DNA from: Nepenthes gracilis
Lineage: Eukaryota; Streptophyta; Magnoliopsida; Caryophyllales; Nepenthaceae
Reading direction: 5' to 3'
Length of the DNA: 64,000 bases
Assembly (NCBI GenBank): GCA_033239525.1
Contig: BSYO01000014.1
Span: forward strand, 17,840,021 to 17,904,020
Shown: one piece after another, positions 60,285 through 64,000 of the stretch
Layout of the letters: every line of letters begins with the position of its first letter
Position numbering within the stretch: the stretch's first letter is position 1
Position numbers and translations under genes: made by a program
Notes under the pieces: model-generated
Told to the model about the DNA's origin: nothing
The model's input: the letters and a program-made list of their open reading frames with translations, nothing else
Database searches by the model: none

Positions 60285-61496
60285 TCACAGTAAAATTTTA
60301 AATGAATTAGCACTACGAGCCTGCAATGTAGAAACGTGCCCAGGTAGGCACCGTTTGGATCTGGTACGAACCATAACATAATCTGCTATATTGAATTTAA
60401 TATGTCTTTTATGGGAATCAGCGTGAAGTTTGTATAAAGCATTGCTTACCTCTATTTGTTTATTGATCTCGATGTGTAAATCGTGAAGGTGTTGTGCAAA
60501 AGCTTCAACCATCATGGACAAACTAACATGTGGAGACATCAGGATAAGGTCCAATGGTTTTTGATGTTTGTAACCATGCACAATTTCAAATGGATTCATA
60601 CCGAGGGATCTATTGAAAGAACTATTATATGCAAGTTGGGCAGTGGGTAGGATCAAGTCCCAATTCCTAAGATGCTCTTGGACCAAACACCATAATAGAC
60701 TACCTAAACTCCGATTGACGACTTCAGTTTGATAATCTATTTGAGGGTGGTATGTAGTGGAAAATTTCTATTTGGTACCGACCATGTGCCATAAGGTTCT
60801 CCAAAAATAGCTGGTAAAACGAACATCCCAATCAGAGACAATGGTCTTAGGAAGACTATACAACTTGACAATCTCAGTGAAATAAAGGCGAGCGACTCGA
60901 GAAGTATCAGCAGTTTTACTACAAGGAATAAAGTGGGCCATTTTAGAAAAATGATCCACAACAACAAAAATGGAATCATACTTCTTAGGGGTACGTGGAA
61001 GCCCTAATACAAAGTCTATACTTACGTACTGCCACGGACCATTAGGTACAAGGAAAGGGGTGTAGAGGGCAGTGTTTTGCTTTGTGTATTTGGCTAGTTG
61101 GCATGTTCGACAAGTACTGACGATCTTAGTCACATCTTTCTTCAAACTAGGCCAATAAAATTGTCGCTCAACCTCCTCAATTGTCTTATCATGTCCAAAA
61201 TGGCCAGATAGACCTCCGGCATGAACTTCCCAAACGATAAAGTCTCGGACAGATGTTTTCGAGATGCAAAGTTTATTAACTCGAAATAAGTATCCTTCTT
61301 GACGACAAAATCCATTCGTGGTGTCCAAGTGCCCACACTGTAAAGTGATGAAGATTTTGCTAAAATCAAGGCAGGACTCGTATTCATTTCTAAGCCTTTC
61401 AAAGCCAACAACTTTAACTTGAACAGCAGATAGTAAAGTCAAACGACGGCTCAGGGCATGAACCACTTGATTCTCAACTCCTTTCTTGTGCTTCAA
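60285..61496 (-). pseudogene. Element D integrase
   Basis: Main frame 61496-60768: RNase H tail (KHKKGVENQVVHALSRR), zinc-binding VHAGGLSGHFGHDKTIEEV with CRTCQLAKY, core with SIDFVLGLPRTPKKYDSIF and VSDWDVRFTSYFW. A shift near 60768 leads to a second frame with QTEVVNRSL (the catalytic Glu), LAYNSSFNRSLGMNPFEIVH and the GPY/F-like end ARSANSFKIL. D, D and E are all present. Confidence 0.9.
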
Positions 61497-61499
61497 GAT

Positions 61500-61967
61500 A
61501 AAATAATAGGCTTGTAGATACTCGATCCACCGACCGTGCCTATAATTTAATTTCTTCTAAGAGTTGAGAAACCGAAGAGTTTCATGATCCGAATAGAGTA
61601 CAAACTTTTGAGGTAGCAAGTAATGGTGCCAGTAGCGTAAGGCCTATACGACAGCATACAACTCCTTATCATAAGTAGAGTATCGTCGCTTGGTATTATT
61701 CAACTTTTCACTAAAGTAGGCAATTGGATGGCATTCTTGACTAAGAACTCCTCCTGTGCCTACACCCGACGCATCACACTCGACCTCAAACACTTTGGAG
61801 AAATCAGGAAACCACATGACGGGAGCTGTTATCATCCTTTCTTTGATGAGTTTGAAAGCTTTGGCAGCATCGGGAGACCAGGTGAAGTCACCCTTCTTCA
61901 TGCACTCAGTGAGTGGAACCATGATTGTGCTAAAACCCTTGATGAACCGACGATAGAACGTGGCCAA
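61500..61967 (-). pseudogene. Element D RNase H
   Basis: Connection and RNase [78 protein letters not shown], then after a stop the HETLRFLNS region. The first catalytic Asp (CDASG) is kept. Confidence 0.88.
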
Positions 61968-62055
61968 ACCGTGAAAACTTCAAACTTCATGGGTGGATTT
62001 GGGTTCCGACCAATTTATAATTGCCTAGATCTTTGCGGGATCAGCAGAAACCCCA

Positions 62056-62919
62056 TCAAAAGAAACAATAAAGTCCAAAAAAAGCCACTTTGTCTGTGAA
62101 GAGAGAACATTTCTTAAGGTTGGCAAACAAGCTTTCTTTTCGAAGAGTAAGGCAAACTTGTGTGAGATGTTCCACATGTTGCTCCTTGGTCTTACTGTAA
62201 ATGAGAATATCATCAAAATAGACCACTAGGAACTGTCCCATGAAAGGACGTAAATTCTGGGCCATGACTCTCATGAAAGTACTTGGTGCATTAGAGAACC
62301 CAAAAGACATGACTAACCATTCATAGAGGCCGTCCTTTGTCTTGAAAGCTGTTTTCCACTCATCCCCTGGACGAATTATGATTTGATAGTAATCACTCTT
62401 CAAATTTATTTTGAAAAAATTTGTGGCACCAGCCATCATATCTAACATGTCATCAAGCCTAGGAATAGGAAAATAATATTTCATGATGATTTTATTGATT
62501 GCTCTACTATCAATACATATCCTCCAAGACCCGTCCTTCTTAGGTGTTAAAAGAGCAGATAGCACACAAGGACTCATACTTTCTTGAACGAATCTCTTAC
62601 GGAGGAGCTCTTCCACTTGTCTCTGGAGTTCAGCATGTTCAGTAGGATTCATCCTATAATGAGGGAGGTTTGGGAGTGACGCACCTGGAGCGAAATCAAT
62701 GGCATGTTGAATTTTCTGTAAAGGTGGTAAGTGATTGGGGAAGTCCTCAGGGAAGATATCTTGAAAGCTTTGGAGAATTTGATAGGCCTCATTAGAAATT
62801 GGTATGGAAGAGTTCGGAAGGGTTTCGAGAACTATAAAGGCGAACACAACTGACTCGCTGATAACAGCTCGTTCAAATGCTGTGAGACTAATAATATGTA
62901 ATCCTTTGGTTGCTACCAC
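62056..62919 (-). pseudogene. Element D reverse transcriptase
   Basis: Long frame of 287 codons: IQHAIDFAPGASLPN, HYRMNPTEHAELQRQVEEL, LTPKKDGSWRICIDSRAIN, YYFPIPRLDDMLD, FKTKDGLYEWLVMSFGFSN, APSTFMRVMAQ and the active site VVYFDDILIYSKT. Its YFDD box, against YVDD in the Tat copies, marks it as a different lineage. The frame breaks near FFGLYC. Confidence 0.92.
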
Positions 62920-62961
62920 AATCCTCTCTTTGTTGGGAGTTGTCAGTTTTGGGGGTAGGGG

Positions 62962-63297
62962 TTAGAGGCGAATCTTTTTTCCCTTGTGAACAAATGAATA
63001 GGAATTAGAACGACCTTGGATTGTCACATCCAAGTCATAGAGCCAAGGGCGCCCGAGAATGATACGACCCACGTCTATTGGGATAACGTCACACCAAATG
63101 TGGTCTTTGTATTCTAAAAATTGAATGGGTACAAGACAACGTTCTTTAACGGATATAAAAGATGTGTCAATCCAAGAGACGCTGTATGGACTAGGGTGTG
63201 GAACCGCTTTTAGCCCCAAACGAGAGATAGTGTTAGCGGAAATCGCATTGATGCAACTACTGCTATCCACGATTACCTTACGAGCCTTCTCGTTCAC
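62962..63297 (-). pseudogene. Element D protease region
   Basis: The frame has RKVIVDSSSCINAISANTI, SRLGLKAVPHPSPYSVSWI and IILGRPWLYDLDVTIQGRS. This is the retropepsin position; the triplet is DSS where D-S/T/G-G is expected. Confidence 0.8.
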
Positions 63298-63363
63298 TTT
63301 GATGTAAGTGTGAAAGATAGCGTGACAATGCCAATTATTAGCATCTTTGGATTGTGTTAAGGT

Positions 63364-64000
63364 TTATCGCACAATGTCCAAAAATGATGTATCGAGGAAG
63401 GAAGAACGAGAGTCTAGACTGGAGGGAGTAGACCGAATACAGCTTACAAATGTATCAATGTCATTGTTATTCAAGTCATCAAACTCCTCTAACTTGTGTT
63501 CATATACTTGTTCTTCAAGGGGTTCCTCATTGATTTCATTTTGCCCATCAATTAATAAAGCTTTATTTGGACATTTGGAAAAAATATACCCAAAACCTTT
63601 ACAGTTGAAGCACTGTAATTGAGAATTTCTTTTCGGAGCTTCGACATCCTTTTCTCGGGCTTCCCTTGTAGGGACAACGGTAGAATGAGGAGTTCCTAAG
63701 ACAAACTTAGAATTGGTGGCAGGAGTGTGCACTATGGGTTGACAGTGGAGTGTCCTGGTGACTAATTCAAAGTCTCAGACAAAATTATACGTATGGTCCA
63801 AAATAGTGACTCCACGAAGGACAAGTTCTTTCCTAAGCTCCTTGTGCAGACCTTGCCGAAACCTACTCAATGTCATAACCTTGTCCTCAATGATGTGACA
63901 TCTCATTTGAAAATTATCGAATTGAGTCACATACTCAATGGCGGACCGATTACCCTGTCGAAAGGTATTCCACTGATCGAGTAAGTTGCTACAATAGGAA
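63364..64000 (-). pseudogene. Element D gag C-terminal part (continues beyond the window)
   Basis: The minus strand from the window edge contains LSRFRQGLHKELRKEL (gag core end) and, at 63732-63364, the knuckle CFNCKGFGYIFSKC, where the His of the CCHC motif is Tyr. The rest of gag and the 5' LTR lie outside the window. Confidence 0.8.

Larger units (their letters stand above)
46847..64000 (-). mobile_element. Element D: chromovirus (Ty3/gypsy with chromodomain), split by element C and cut by the window end
   Basis: On the minus strand from the right edge: gag, PR, RT, RNase H, integrase, chromodomain, PPT (59747-59736, CCCGGGGAGAAT), then the 3' LTR. The LTR begins TGATGCGGATATC at 59735, runs left to 59516, is interrupted by element C, and continues from 47100 to about 46847. 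The 5' LTR lies beyond 64000. Frames have a few stops and shifts but domains are clear. It lies in the last visible intron of the acyltransferase gene. Clade assignment within the chromoviruses is not certain. Confidence 0.88.

Overview
The window looks like nuclear DNA of a flowering plant, most likely a eudicot. It has plant-type GT-AG introns, a GRAS transcription factor, a plant DHHC S-acyltransferase and plant-specific LTR-retrotransposon lineages. About two thirds is transposon. No rRNA, tRNA, CRISPR array, plasmid or phage signal was seen.

Host genes, all on the + strand: (1) the last coding exon (304-432) of a probable TLC-domain membrane protein; (2) an intact single-exon GRAS gene, SCARECROW-LIKE 23 (12880-14157); (3) the first eight coding exons (33665-45890, 370 codons, every intron phase 0) of a plant DHHC-type protein S-acyltransferase. 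The C-terminal exons of the third gene are not in the window. Its eighth intron, or a break at that point, holds more than 17 kb of nested retrotransposons.

Transposons. Element A (1209-12018, minus, TSD AAATG), element B (16193-32524, plus, heavily decayed) and element C (47101-59510, plus, TSD CTTCC) belong to one Ty3/gypsy lineage, Tat/Retand-like. Each has gag-PR-RT-RNaseH, a second archaeal-type RNase H, then integrase, similar primer-binding sites and a G-rich PPT. Each also carries an extra ORF on the strand opposite to gag-pol between integrase and the 3' LTR. Element B was entered by two or three LTR-like insertions of 1.2-2.75 kb. Element D (46847 to beyond 64000, minus) is a chromovirus with a chromodomain, and element C sits inside D's 3' LTR. 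Order of events: D entered the acyltransferase locus, then C entered D.

The least explained part is the 3' region of element C (53.5-58.6 kb). It holds the shared antisense ORF and two further antisense reading frames: a coiled-coil frame at 57329-56784 and an unknown frame at 58331-57852. Each is preceded by a TATA-like box on the antisense strand. Nearly all of their stop codons can be explained by single C-to-T changes. The shared antisense ORF in element A also has a clean 66-bp GT-AG intron, so it looks like a spliced gene carried against the direction of its host retrotransposon.
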